From positions 1,178,001-1,242,000 of the forward strand of contig CP076040.1 in NCBI GenBank assembly GCA_014529675.2: DNA of 64,000 bases, read 5' to 3'. Below the pieces are notes generated by a model, which had not been told where the DNA came from, ran no database searches, and was given only the letters and a program-made list of their open reading frames with translations. The stretch comes from Opitutia bacterium ISCC 52. GTDB lineage: Bacteria > Verrucomicrobiota > Verrucomicrobiia > Opitutales > UBA2995. How positions within the stretch are numbered: position 1 is the first letter of the stretch; the number at the start of each line of letters is the position of its first letter. Both the position numbers and the translations under genes were made by a program. Of this stretch, positions 18,766-26,431 are shown piece by piece.

Positions 18766-20460
18766 CTAGCTGTCGCTCTTACCTCGTGTTTTTTTGTCTC
18801 CTTTGCCTGATTTCTGACGTTGTTCATTCTGAGGGCTGCGTGCCTGTTGTGTCGGTTTAGGCTCTGGTCGTTTGCTCGAGATCGAATTTTTTAGATCTAT
18901 GTTTTCTTCTTCATTGAGAAGGGCACCTCCCAGATCATCTCCACTGTCGACCGGAGGGGCCAGGAGAGTACGATCTCCGGAACTGAGACCTGACTTTACT
19001 TCAATGAACTTGTTATTGAACAGTCCGATTTCGACGGGAGTGGCTTTGGGGCCACGAAGCCCTTTTACGTAGCAAACCTGTTTTCCTCCCAACGTGGTTA
19101 CGCACTGTATAGGAACTTTAATTACGTCTTCCAAATTGGTGATTACGATCTCTGCTCTTGCCGATACTCCAGGTTTCACATCTGGCAATTCATCGGTGAT
19201 TACGATCTCAGTCGAATACACTTTCAGGTTACTGTTTCCGTAGCGACTTTGGGCATCGGGAAGAACCGCAATTTTGGTGACTTCTCCTCGGAAGCGATCG
19301 TCCGGAAGCGAATCAAGAACGATAAAGGCTGTCTGGCCAACTCTTACCTGATTTACATAGGATTCGTGTACTTTAATTTCCACCTTCATCTGTGAAGTAT
19401 CAGGAATTTTTACGATGGCTTGGCGTTGACGAATGGTGGCTCCTTCCTCGATCATGGATTCATTGCTATAACGACTTGAGCTCATGGCGTATACGAGGAG
19501 TCCGTCTTGCGGCGCATATCGTTTGGTAGCCGCCATTTGTGCCTGCAGTTTGGCCAATTTGACCCGGCCTAGCTCGAGTTGGCGTTTATCAATTTCAAGT
19601 TGAGATTCGGCCTGTCTGACTCTGCTGTCGCCCTGTGTCTTAACCCTTACGAGTTCCTGCTCCGCTTCCTCAAGATCCGCTCTGTATTCCGCTTCGAGTT
19701 TTTCCAGGTCATATTGGTTAAGCATCTCCTTCACGGTCTGGGCTTGTTCCAGGCCCATCTGTTGATTGATTACTGAGAGTTGATCCCGGTCGAGATTGCT
19801 TTTGGTCTCAAAACCCTCCTCTTGCAGTCTTTTCGACCACTCAAGCCTTTCCTCCGCCAGTTTTAAAGATTCCTGAGATGTGATGATTTCGATATCTGCA
19901 TTACGAACCTCCTGAGCTTTTTCGATTTTCTCAAATTTTTCCAAATCCATTTTGGCGAACTGTACCGCCAACTCGGCTTGACGTATATCACTGTCTCTTG
20001 AGCTTTTCGTTATGACCAGGTCGGTTTCTGATCGGACGAAATCAGCATTGTCATCCTCAAAGCGAATTAACTGAGCGTTGAGAGCATTTTCTACGTCCGC
20101 GATATCCAACTCCACAATGAGGTCGCCTTTCTTTACGTAACTTCCCTCGGGCACGATGTAGATAATACGCGAATTGCCATCGACCTCGTTGCGCACCGTT
20201 ACTTCGTTGACCGCTTGAAGAGTCCCGCCTTCCGTAACGGAAACCAGGAAGTCGCCTTTAGTTACCTTATAGTATGAATATGCATCTTCTCCATCACTTC
20301 CGCCACCCAAAACCGAAAATAGAAGAACTACCAGCACCAGGCCAATGACGGTCGAAAGGATGGGTCGCTTTTTGGCAAAGGGGATAATGAAATTTAGCGC
20401 TTGTTGAGACCTCGCTTTAACTTGGTTGGCAGGTCTTTCCTGGGTTTCGTTTCTATTCAT
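18766..20460 (-). CDS. HlyD/MacA-type membrane fusion protein
   Basis: A 564-residue periplasmic adaptor. A single N-terminal helix (ILSTVIGLVLVVLLFSVLGGG) anchors it, followed by a lipoyl-like half (VTEGGTLQAVNEVTVR), a long coiled-coil region (about residues 150-300, rich in Glu/Gln/Lys/Leu) and the second half with KPGVSARAEIVI. The C-terminus (EPKPTQQARSPQNEQRQK onward) is charged and probably disordered. It joins the MacB-type pump at 16565-18706 to the TolC-family protein at 20462; the intervening gap to the tolC-like gene is one base. Confidence 0.9.
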   Translation of the reverse strand: MNRNETQERPANQVKARSQQALNFIIPFAKKRPILSTVIGLVLVVLLFSVLGGGSDGEDAYSYYKVTKGDFLVSVTEGGTLQAVNEVTVRNEVDGNSRIIYIVPEGSYVKKGDLIVELDIADVENALNAQLIRFEDDNADFVRSETDLVITKSSRDSDIRQAELAVQFAKMDLEKFEKIEKAQEVRNADIEIITSQESLKLAEERLEWSKRLQEEGFETKSNLDRDQLSVINQQMGLEQAQTVKEMLNQYDLEKLEAEYRADLEEAEQELVRVKTQGDSRVRQAESQLEIDKRQLELGRVKLAKLQAQMAATKRYAPQDGLLVYAMSSSRYSNESMIEEGATIRQRQAIVKIPDTSQMKVEIKVHESYVNQVRVGQTAFIVLDSLPDDRFRGEVTKIAVLPDAQSRYGNSNLKVYSTEIVITDELPDVKPGVSARAEIVITNLEDVIKVPIQCVTTLGGKQVCYVKGLRGPKATPVEIGLFNNKFIEVKSGLSSGDRTLLAPPVDSGDDLGGALLNEEENIDLKNSISSKRPEPKPTQQARSPQNEQRQKSGKGDKKTRGKSDS

Positions 20461-20461
20461 C

Positions 20462-22195
20462 TTATTGCGTGAATAATTCGTCTGGGGTCATAACTTCTCC
20501 GTCATCAGAAATGGTAGAGGACGAACTACCAGATCCTATTCCTGGAGTGAGGTTGAAGGTGCTGGCTTGATTGAGCCAAAATTGATTCGTACCCGTGTTT
20601 AGGATACCTAGTTGAAGTAGGAGATCTAAGCGGGATTCGAGGTAATCGACCAACGCTGCCGTCTGGGCATTTTGAGCAGCGATAAGGTCATCTTGCGCTT
20701 CTTCGAGGTCCCTGTAAATGGCATTTCCTGATTCAATGGAAAGTTGTGCTCCCGATACTTGTTTCTCTGCCAGAGACACGGCGTTGGTTTGAATCTCGTA
20801 GTTTTGGGAAAGGCGCTCGAGCTCGCGGATGCCTTCGTCCACCGTCGAACGTAATTCGTCCAGTGTTAGACCCAAGCTGCGCAGCTCGGACTCGAACGCG
20901 ATGAGGGATGCCCGATAGAGGTTACGCTCCCGCAAGCGATCGAGGGGAAGATCCAGTTGTAAACCCACCGATCGGCGGATGTTATCAAAATCAAAATCGG
21001 TATAGTCGGTCACTCCCTCGCTGTCGATGGAGGCATTGGCAAATATTCCGATCTGGGTTTTCAGTCCGTTGGAAGCGACACGCACATTCCGCTGAGCGTC
21101 TTCATACTGGTCGATGGCGTTGAGGAGAGGAAGTCGGTGATCAACAGCCAGCTGGAATCCGTAGCTCGAGTTTAAGTCTAGAAGGACTAGGCCGCGCTCC
21201 TGGAGAGTTTCCATTTCGGCATCGACTAAGTGTAAATCGACCGTCTGAGGCAGGCCGAGGGTGATTTTAAAATCATCCAGCAGATTCTTATAGCTCACCA
21301 CGGCGTTGATGTAGCGGTTGCGTGCGGAGAGTTCGGCCTGTTCTGCCTGATTCACATCGAGCGCTTTTTCCCGGTCTATTGAACGCGCCCTGAGGTAGCG
21401 AGTCGCTACGATACGCGATTGGTAGTTGTTGTACTCGTTGTAAATGGTATCTTTGCGCTGAAGGAGGCGAAAGTAGTCGAGCACGATACTGGTGGCAAAT
21501 TCGTTTTGGAAATGGCTGAAATTGCGGATAGCGTAGATGACGTTGCGTTCCGCTTGTATGAGTCTTGCCGCAGCCACTTCTTTACCTGCGCCTCTTAGCA
21601 GGGGTTGGAATACGCTGAAGCTGAGGGTAGAAGCCGCTGTTTTACGAGGATCTCCCGTAAGAAACCTCAGAACGTCTGTGGCCATAGAGACACTGATATC
21701 GGCTCCCGTTGAAAGCATCTGACCAACGCCTACATTCGTATTTGCTCCTTCGGTTTTTTCCCCGTCGGGGAAATGGGTGCGATTGCCGGTGCCCCGTGCA
21801 AAAAACTGGGGACTGAAGGCATGTTGCTCTCCGGTCAGAGTCAGTGCGGTGAGGTAGAGCTGCTCTTTTTGTGATTGGTATCGTCGGTTCTGCTTAATCG
21901 CGAGATCAATGGCTTCTTCGATTGCGATGGTCTTACGAGTGCTCTGATTCCGTTCGGCAAAAATGTCATCCGGAGTAATCTCATCGGGGTCCACGCCTGT
22001 ATAGGGTGTCTCGATGGAAAACTCTGAGGTACTACCAAAAATTTGTTCCTCTACTTGGGCGACGATTTGGTAGACGTCGCTGTCGGCAGCATTGCGGTAG
22101 GCAGTCGTCGAACATCCAACCAGGAGGAGTAAAAAAGGGTAGCCGGCTACTCCTAGGAGTAGCCGGCTAGTTCTCAGGGCAGAACGCATATGCAT
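20462..22195 (-). CDS. TolC-family outer-membrane efflux lipoprotein
   Basis: A 577-residue outer-membrane factor. The signal peptide (hydrophobic RLLLGVAGYPFLLLLVGC) ends in a lipobox, so it is probably lipid-anchored. The long alpha-helical repeats (LIQAERNVIYAIRNF; VSLAEKQVSGAQLSIESGN) are typical of the TolC fold, including the IESGN-type repeat signature. The start at 22195 (MHMRS) or 22189 (MRS) cannot be separated; neither has a strong Shine-Dalgarno sequence (AGGA about 10 bases upstream). The signal-peptide codons 22140-22169 form a perfect 30-bp palindrome. Confidence 0.93.
   Translation of the reverse strand: MHMRSALRTSRLLLGVAGYPFLLLLVGCSTTAYRNAADSDVYQIVAQVEEQIFGSTSEFSIETPYTGVDPDEITPDDIFAERNQSTRKTIAIEEAIDLAIKQNRRYQSQKEQLYLTALTLTGEQHAFSPQFFARGTGNRTHFPDGEKTEGANTNVGVGQMLSTGADISVSMATDVLRFLTGDPRKTAASTLSFSVFQPLLRGAGKEVAAARLIQAERNVIYAIRNFSHFQNEFATSIVLDYFRLLQRKDTIYNEYNNYQSRIVATRYLRARSIDREKALDVNQAEQAELSARNRYINAVVSYKNLLDDFKITLGLPQTVDLHLVDAEMETLQERGLVLLDLNSSYGFQLAVDHRLPLLNAIDQYEDAQRNVRVASNGLKTQIGIFANASIDSEGVTDYTDFDFDNIRRSVGLQLDLPLDRLRERNLYRASLIAFESELRSLGLTLDELRSTVDEGIRELERLSQNYEIQTNAVSLAEKQVSGAQLSIESGNAIYRDLEEAQDDLIAAQNAQTAALVDYLESRLDLLLQLGILNTGTNQFWLNQASTFNLTPGIGSGSSSSTISDDGEVMTPDELFTQ
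22140..22169. repeat. Perfect 30-bp palindrome inside tolC-like signal codons
   Basis: TAGCCGGCTACTCCT followed immediately by its exact reverse complement, with no loop. It lies within the codons for the hydrophobic part of the signal peptide. As mRNA it would form a stable hairpin near the start codon; as DNA it could be a dimeric protein site. Confidence 0.7.
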
Positions 22196-22332
22196 TAAAT
22201 TCCTGTAGTTCTAGAGGTAGAAACAAACAGCTCAGCCAGGATCCCTGCGCCGTTGGAATTTATATATCTTTCTTTAGGGATTCTAGTGACCACTCTGTAA
22301 AATTGATTAGGATAAGGATGAGATGATTGGAA

Positions 22333-23061
22333 TTAGTTGGAGGCGACTTCTGCGTGTTTGGTAAGCAAGCGGTCCGCTTCTCTTCTAACATCTTTGTTTT
22401 TATCAGTCGTAGCTACTTGCTGGAGCCAATCAATGAGTTCCGGATCTGGGAGGAATCCAGACAGTGCATCGACTGCCTCTTTTCTGACTCTGGCATTGGG
22501 GCTTGAGGAGGAAGCTTCCAGAATTGCCTGGGCGAATTCAGGAGTATCTACACCATCAAGGATGTTAAAAATCTCGGCTTGGAGGTTGAAGTCACTGGTT
22601 TTGTAATACTCCTCCACCATTTTGCGGGCTACATCGTCGGAGCGTTTGTCGCAGGTCTGGAGGATTCTTAGGGCAACCAGTTTCCACTTGGTATTCACTT
22701 TATCATCAAAAATCATCCCGTGAGCGCGCTCGATATGCTGCGTGGTGGGATTCATGAGCCCACGTACTGTCATGGTCCAACGCATGCTTTCAACCAGGTG
22801 ATTGATGCGATCCTGATCGGTGTCTAACAGAGTGGTGAGTTCCGTTTGTGTAGGAGTGCTCACCGTACCGTCGCTAGCGACCAGATCCGTCTCGTAAACC
22901 CTTCCTTTTAAATGGGCTATTTCCCGCTCCAATTCAACAATGCGCTCTTCAGCCGTTGTTTGGGAGGTGTCCTGCTTGGACCAGTCCACTGAAATTGACA
23001 ACGTCGCGATGGAGACGACCATCGCGACGATTGCAATTAGGGTAGATACTGATGTTTTCAC
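22333..23061 (-). CDS. HEAT-repeat protein with N-terminal membrane anchor
   Basis: A 242-residue protein with one membrane segment (TLIAIVAMVVSIATLSISVDW), a short coiled coil (ERIVELEREIAHLKGRVYE) and a C-terminal half of HEAT-like repeats (ARVRKEAVDALSGFLPDPEL; NKDVRREADRLLTK). HEAT repeats are protein-binding scaffolds. As the first gene of the minus-strand operon and next to the divergent two-component pair, it may be an accessory subunit of the efflux system, but no characterised homologue is known to me. Confidence 0.75.
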   Translation of the reverse strand: MKTSVSTLIAIVAMVVSIATLSISVDWSKQDTSQTTAEERIVELEREIAHLKGRVYETDLVASDGTVSTPTQTELTTLLDTDQDRINHLVESMRWTMTVRGLMNPTTQHIERAHGMIFDDKVNTKWKLVALRILQTCDKRSDDVARKMVEEYYKTSDFNLQAEIFNILDGVDTPEFAQAILEASSSSPNARVRKEAVDALSGFLPDPELIDWLQQVATTDKNKDVRREADRLLTKHAEVASN

Positions 23062-23106
23062 AGAGTGTCGGTTTTTCTTAGAGTGTTGATATTCTAACAG
23101 GGCTCA

Positions 23107-23124
23107 CCTTACCGTGGCCTTACC
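23107..23124. promoter_or_regulatory. Candidate response-regulator operator (tandem direct repeat)
   Basis: CCTTACC occurs twice, start-to-start distance 11 bases (23107-23113 and 23118-23124), in the intergenic region between the divergent efflux operon and response-regulator gene. Tandem repeats with about one helical turn are the usual form of OmpR/PhoB-family sites. Confidence 0.45.
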
Positions 23125-23215
23125 AGAATGGGAAATAATGGAGAAATTGGCCCCCAGGCTGGACTTTTGGGGCAGTCTCGGGCATGGATTTGGCGAAAAG
23201 GGCATCGGAAAATAT

Positions 23216-23884
23216 ATGAAATTACTCCTGGTTGAAGACATGATTTACCTACGCGATTCGATTGCAACCGGTCTCCGTAAAGGTGGCTATGCTGTGGATG
23301 TGGCCAGTGACGGTGAGGAGGGCCTTTGGATGGCGGAATCGGGGGACTACGATGTCTTGATTCTGGATATTATGCTTCCCAAACTGGATGGTCTGGCACT
23401 GCTCGAGCGCTTTCGCGAAAGGGGTGGCGAATCGCTTGCTCTGATGCTGACAGCCAAAGATACGCTCAAGGACAAAGTGGCTGGTCTGAAAACGGGAGCC
23501 GATGATTACTTGGTAAAGCCGTTTGCCATGGAAGAGTTGGAGGCACGGGTAGAGGCGCTTTGTCGGCGAAGGTATGGAGTTTTGAAGACTGTGATAGAGT
23601 CGGAGAATTTATGCGTCGATCTGGCCATGAAAGAAGCGAGGCAAGGGGATCAAGTAATGCCTTTTAAACCGCGCGAGTACCGAATACTTGAATACCTGGC
23701 CATGCGTCGCGGAGAAGTCGTTTCTCGTATGGAAATTGAAGCGAAAATTTATGGCGACACGGATGAGGTTCGGAGTAACACCATCGAGTCGGCTATCTCA
23801 TCCATACGCCGGAAATTATCAGAATCGGGAACGCACTGTCCCATTGAGACACGAGTGGGGCTGGGGTATATCTTTGTTGAATAG
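23216..23884 (+). CDS. OmpR/PhoB-family response regulator
   Basis: A 222-residue regulator when started at the ATG at 23216; a longer frame from 23114 adds 34 unrelated residues. Receiver domain with the acidic pair VED, phospho-acceptor Asp51 (LILDIMLPKLDG), Thr79 in LTAKD and Lys101 in LVKPFAMEEL. The C-terminal winged helix contains FKPREYRILEYLAMRRGEVV and ends with RVGLGYIFVE. It diverges from the HEAT/TolC/MacB operon and is followed by its kinase, so it likely controls the pump. Confidence 0.93.
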   Translation: MKLLLVEDMIYLRDSIATGLRKGGYAVDVASDGEEGLWMAESGDYDVLILDIMLPKLDGLALLERFRERGGESLALMLTAKDTLKDKVAGLKTGADDYLVKPFAMEELEARVEALCRRRYGVLKTVIESENLCVDLAMKEARQGDQVMPFKPREYRILEYLAMRRGEVVSRMEIEAKIYGDTDEVRSNTIESAISSIRRKLSESGTHCPIETRVGLGYIFVE

Positions 23885-24149
23885 CTTATCTTCAAAGTTT
23901 CAAACGCCTTTGAAAGTGCAGGATATAAGTAGTTTAGAAATAGTTAGTTATGAAGAATAGGATTGAATATGTAAATTCCACCAAGAATCTCTGTCTAAGA
24001 TGCACTTTCAAATGTTAAAACCGACATGTGCTAATATCTGCGTTCCAGCCCGCGATTCGCTTGGTCACGTAGGTTCCTACGCTCCCGCAGGGAATTGCGA
24101 ACTGCGCCTTGATCTTCATCACATCTCAGTTTTTTGAATCCTTTGGGTT

Positions 24150-25538
24150 ATGTTATCGATTCGAGCCAGGCTGGTCTTACTGACCATGTTAAGTATCGCT
24201 GCGATTTTTGGAATCAGCGGCACGGCGATCTATTACTATGAGCGCAAGAGTGCTATGGAACGCTTTGATCAACGATTGAGAGTGCAGGCTTATTCGATCA
24301 TGACGGCGACCTACCAGCGGCGTGAGGAGCGTGTGGAGGTCCACTTCACCGATCGGTTTCTGCATGAATTCAATAGTAATCAGAAACGAGCGTTCTACCA
24401 GATCTGGAAAAATGACGATGAGGTTGTGAAGCGGTCCGAGTCTTTGGGGGAACGGGATCTACCGAAACGATTTGGAAAAGAGCGCGAACCAAGATACTGG
24501 GACATGGTTTTGCCCAACGATTTGAACGGGCGTGCGATTGGAGTGCGCTTCGAACCGCGTGTGCGGGGGAATCGTGAGCAGGATTACAATAAGGGATTCC
24601 GGCTAATCCTTGTAGTCGCCACCGATATCCATGAAATCGAGACCTCCATGGCCAATCTCCGGAATCTGTTGTTGTTTGGTGGCATTGCGACCCTTGCCCT
24701 TTCGCCTTTGTTTGTCCTGATGGCACTCAGCCGTGGATTGGGTCCTCTTAAAGGATTGGCAGGTCGTATGGGAAAAGTTGATGCGAGTTCCTTGGGTATC
24801 CATTTTGAGGAAAGTCGTTTGCCGGCAGAATTGAAGCCTATTGCTAAGCAGTTGAATGACCTCTTTTCGCGTTTGAACCAGTCCTTTGAACGGGAACGTC
24901 AATTCAGTGCCGATGTTTCCCATGAATTAAGGACGCCGATTGCTGCGATGCTAAATATAGCCGAGGTTGGAATGAAGTGGGGCGAGGGTGAGTCGAAACA
25001 AGACTATGAAGCCATCCGGCATATTGCTGAAGAAATGCAACAGACGGTTACTCAGCTTATGGATCTCAGTCGCGTGGATAGCGGAGAAGTTGAGCTCAAT
25101 GTGGAATCGGTTTCTTTGGGTGAAATGGTTGAGCAGATTTGGGGTCGGCATCAATCGATGGCCGTAGAGCGAGGGTTACAAGTCGACCTGGGAGATTTTG
25201 AAGGAGTGATCTGGGATGTCGACCGTTCGATGTTTGAGCGGATCGTCGACAATCTGATTGAGAATGCTGTTTCTTATACCACTGAGGGGGGACGTATTGA
25301 AGTGGGTGTCTCCGAGGATCAATCAGCCCTGATTGTGAGTAATAGTTGTGAAGATCTTGTGGACGAGGATATGGAAAAGCTATTCCAACGATTCTGGCGA
25401 AAAGACAGTTCGAGATCCAGTTCGATGCATCGTGGTCTGGGACTTTCCGTGGGATCTGCTTACGCTCAATGCTTAGGAATGGGACTCGAAGCGTCTTTGA
25501 TAGATGGAAATTTCCAGATGCGATTAGCTCCTGGATGA
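24150..25538 (+). CDS. Sensor histidine kinase (HAMP, HisKA, HATPase)
   Basis: A 462-residue membrane kinase: first helix (about residues 8-28), periplasmic domain (about 30-150), second helix (about 172-194), HAMP, H-box ADVSHELRTPIAAM with His258, N-box DNLIENAVSY, and G2 MHRGLGLSVGSAYA. It is the partner of the regulator at 23216, but 265 bases separate them, holding no gene; this gap includes a small palindromic GC-rich stretch (about 24045-24110). The periplasmic domain is not of a family I recognise, so the signal is unknown. Confidence 0.93.
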   Translation: MLSIRARLVLLTMLSIAAIFGISGTAIYYYERKSAMERFDQRLRVQAYSIMTATYQRREERVEVHFTDRFLHEFNSNQKRAFYQIWKNDDEVVKRSESLGERDLPKRFGKEREPRYWDMVLPNDLNGRAIGVRFEPRVRGNREQDYNKGFRLILVVATDIHEIETSMANLRNLLLFGGIATLALSPLFVLMALSRGLGPLKGLAGRMGKVDASSLGIHFEESRLPAELKPIAKQLNDLFSRLNQSFERERQFSADVSHELRTPIAAMLNIAEVGMKWGEGESKQDYEAIRHIAEEMQQTVTQLMDLSRVDSGEVELNVESVSLGEMVEQIWGRHQSMAVERGLQVDLGDFEGVIWDVDRSMFERIVDNLIENAVSYTTEGGRIEVGVSEDQSALIVSNSCEDLVDEDMEKLFQRFWRKDSSRSSSMHRGLGLSVGSAYAQCLGMGLEASLIDGNFQMRLAPG

Positions 25539-25620
25539 CCGCCTAGGTGTTCTCTCAGATTGGCCTCACGACAGGCTCGCTTTTTTAGAGACCCCCCTTT
25601 TTTAGAGTATCGAAAATCAC

Positions 25621-26085
25621 ATGGATACCCCCGAAATACCTCTGGAGTCGTTGGATGCTGCTCGTGTTGCGGCTCTTCTTGGTGAGCGCTTTTCGTTACA
25701 AGTGCTGGTAGAAGTGGGCGTGGACCTTTCAGGCTTAGATCCACTCTTTGATGATGAGGTTCTGGTCGAAGAAAGTGCGGGCCAGGCTCAGTTTACGGAT
25801 TTTCAAGTAAGGGACGGTTTACTCCAACGATTGCCTTGGTCTTTTCGGCGCAGGTGGAGTTTGAAACTGGCGGAGAGCTTGGAGAAGCTGAAAGGCAAGC
25901 CGGGTAAGTTAGGCGAACTGTTTTTGTCCGCACAGGATTTTGATCGCGCCCGTCCTTATCTCATTCGCGCTGCAGAGATGGCCTGTATGGCCAATGAATA
26001 TTCAAAGGCTCTGGAGTTATTGCGCCAGGTGTTCGCAACGCGGACAGATTTGCGTGTAAGTCATCTTGATGGGGTAGAACGATAG
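25621..26085 (+). CDS. Fragment-like AAA/TPR regulator C-terminal region
   Basis: A 154-residue ORF whose centre (AQFTDFQVRDGLLQRLPW followed by RRRWSLKLAESLEKL) resembles the winged-helix linker after the ATPase domain of MalT-like or LuxR/TPR signalling ATPases, and whose end (ARPYLIRAAEMACMANEYSKA) resembles the first TPR unit. The ATPase part that should precede and the TPR array that should follow are both missing. It may be a relic or a small stand-alone adaptor. Start ATG at 25621 without a clear ribosome site. Confidence 0.5.
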   Translation: MDTPEIPLESLDAARVAALLGERFSLQVLVEVGVDLSGLDPLFDDEVLVEESAGQAQFTDFQVRDGLLQRLPWSFRRRWSLKLAESLEKLKGKPGKLGELFLSAQDFDRARPYLIRAAEMACMANEYSKALELLRQVFATRTDLRVSHLDGVER

Positions 26086-26431
26086 ACTCTGAAAGAGTGA
26101 TAGGAATATGAGTATCTACTATCCCAGAATCTGGCAAGGGTTGAGTCAGAGGCCTCCTGATTAGGGTTTTTGATAAGAGACTGTAAAAATATACTTTGGA
26201 AGGGCCTCTCCAGTCCTTGATCTGGTAGCACCTATTTTCTAATCCCATTTGCGGCCATAGATTTTGGTTTTCCCAAAACTTTATCTGCATGGTCAGTCCG
26301 GCTTGGATATACGTCTGGCCGGGGTTGCAGGTGAGAGAAAACCGGTCAGGCGGTCATTGTACAGGTGGCCGCCTGATCATTTTCTAATCCAGGCTTGAGT
26401 CCCTGCGGTTTGGGAACTCAAGTGAGCGGGT
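26086..26431 (+). promoter_or_regulatory. Leader region with two hairpins before the PheC-AroQ fusion gene
   Basis: No gene seen. A hairpin with 8-bp arms (TCAGGCGG / CCGCCTGA, about 26345-26376) is followed by ATTTTCT and looks terminator-like. A second hairpin at 26394-26422 (CTTGAGTCCC / GGG-A-ACTCAAG) ends 10 bases before the ATG at 26432. The arrangement may be an attenuator or simply a terminator followed by a 5'-UTR hairpin. Confidence 0.4.

Noticed and set aside
24045-24110. Partial palindrome CGTAGGTTCCTACG and surrounding GC-rich stretch between response regulator and kinase
   Set aside because: Arms are only 6 bp and I could not align it with the other repeats in the window, so it is noted only as a gap feature.
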